Shown here: in pieces, positions 63,585 through 64,000 of the stretch
Layout: each line of letters opens with the position of its first letter
Position numbering within the stretch: position 1 is the first letter of the stretch
From: Bacillus cereus group sp. RP43
GTDB taxonomy: Bacteria > Bacillota > Bacilli > Bacillales > Bacillaceae_G
Reading direction: 5' to 3'
Assembly (NCBI RefSeq): GCF_040459645.1
Contig: NZ_JARVHQ010000002.1
Coordinates: 186,001-250,000 of the forward strand
DNA: 64,000 bases
Position numbers and translations under genes: made by a program
The notes under the pieces: generated by a model
What the model was told of the DNA's origin: nothing
The model's input: only the letters and a program-made list of their open reading frames with translations
The model's database searches: none

Positions 63585-64000
63585 TTGAGTACAATAGAGA
63601 ATGCAATATCTATCTTCGCCTTAGGCGGCTTGAATGAAATCGGAAAAAATATGTATGCAATTGAATATTCAAACGATATTGTGATTATCGACTGTGGCAA
63701 TAAGTTTCCAGATGAAAGTTTATTAGGAATTGATTTGATTATCCCTGATATAGCTTATTTAGTAGAAAATAAAGATAAAGTCAGGGCTTTAATTGTCACA
63801 CATGGACATGAAGATCATATCGGGGGGATCCCGTTCTTCTTAAAAAAATTGAATGTACCCGTTTATGCCACACGCTTCACACTAGGATTAATTGAAATCA
63901 AATTAAAAGAACATAAACTCCTAAGAGAAAGTGAACTTATTGAAATCAACTCAAACTCAAACTTGACAATTGGAGAAATAAGGGTAAGTTTTTTCAAAGT
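63585..64000 (+). CDS. RNase J-family ribonuclease, 3' end outside window
   Basis: TTG start 8 bases after GGGAGG. The first 138 codons show the RNase J start FALGGLNEIGKNMYAIEY, then IIDCGNKFPDE and the zinc motif THGHEDHIGG of the beta-CASP metallo-beta-lactamase fold. RNase J cuts RNA internally and from the 5' end. Core copies start with ATG in most Bacilli and lie elsewhere, so this may be an accessory paralogue (inference). Confidence 0.92.
   Translation, partial: MSTIENAISIFALGGLNEIGKNMYAIEYSNDIVIIDCGNKFPDESLLGIDLIIPDIAYLVENKDKVRALIVTHGHEDHIGGIPFFLKKLNVPVYATRFTLGLIEIKLKEHKLLRESELIEINSNSNLTIGEIRVSFFK

Overview
The window looks like Bacillus cereus group DNA (cereus/thuringiensis). It is AT-rich, with strong AGGAGG-type ribosome binding sites, exosporium-leader collagen-like spore proteins, many IS231-type ends, a Tn4430-like terminal repeat, an IS6/IS240-like relic and B. 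cereus-type class A beta-lactamase remains. It reads as accessory DNA: insertion sequences, prophage relics and cargo islands between ordinary genes. I cannot tell from sequence alone whether it is chromosome or large plasmid. No rRNA or tRNA gene was seen.

Layout. 1-9.9 kb: end of a sensor kinase, a polysaccharide deacetylase, a dead class A beta-lactamase, a class A penicillin-binding protein with a 36-bp minisatellite tail, HU, a GNAT enzyme and a MarR regulator. 10-14.6 kb: a complete Bce-type peptide-antibiotic sensing and resistance module (ABC permease and ATPase divergent from a response regulator and kinase). 15-19.6 kb: a TetR regulator divergent from an MFS transporter, luciferase-like oxidoreductase and esterase operon. 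20-25 kb: a deleted IS6 element, two exosporium-type genes, then a RecU module with two tiny membrane proteins. The same module recurs at 37.3-39.3 kb with a broken recU, and the first copy's ArpU-like gene is cut by an IS231-ended cassette.

25-37 kb is dominated by IS231-family DNA. There is a mobile insertion cassette carrying a serine hydrolase, a full IS231 with two passenger genes, a transposase-less cassette with the same kind of XRE/membrane-protein pair, four 119-133 bp IS231-ended miniature elements, and a Tn3-family transposase tail with its terminal repeat. Ordinary genes between them are an ArsR/old-yellow-enzyme pair, an S9 peptidase, and a T-box riboswitch controlling an ATP-grasp ligase.

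39.9-53 kb: an intact TnpB-type IS, small phage-like genes, a PadR/DUF2812 pair lying between clusters of CATA-N3-TTGCCG repeats, then a prophage lysis relic (SGNH hydrolases, XhlA, holin, amidase). The 3' end of the amidase gene recurs three times downstream. Each copy is followed by an opposite-strand cargo cassette: a hypothetical, an orphan toxin domain with SUKH immunity, an S-layer-anchored metallo-beta-lactamase with DUF3006, and an S-layer-only paralogue. 53-62.4 kb: a run of lipoproteins, small membrane proteins, exosporium proteins and a zincin-like protein, punctuated by five copies of a repeated terminator. The window ends in an RNase J-family gene that runs off the edge.
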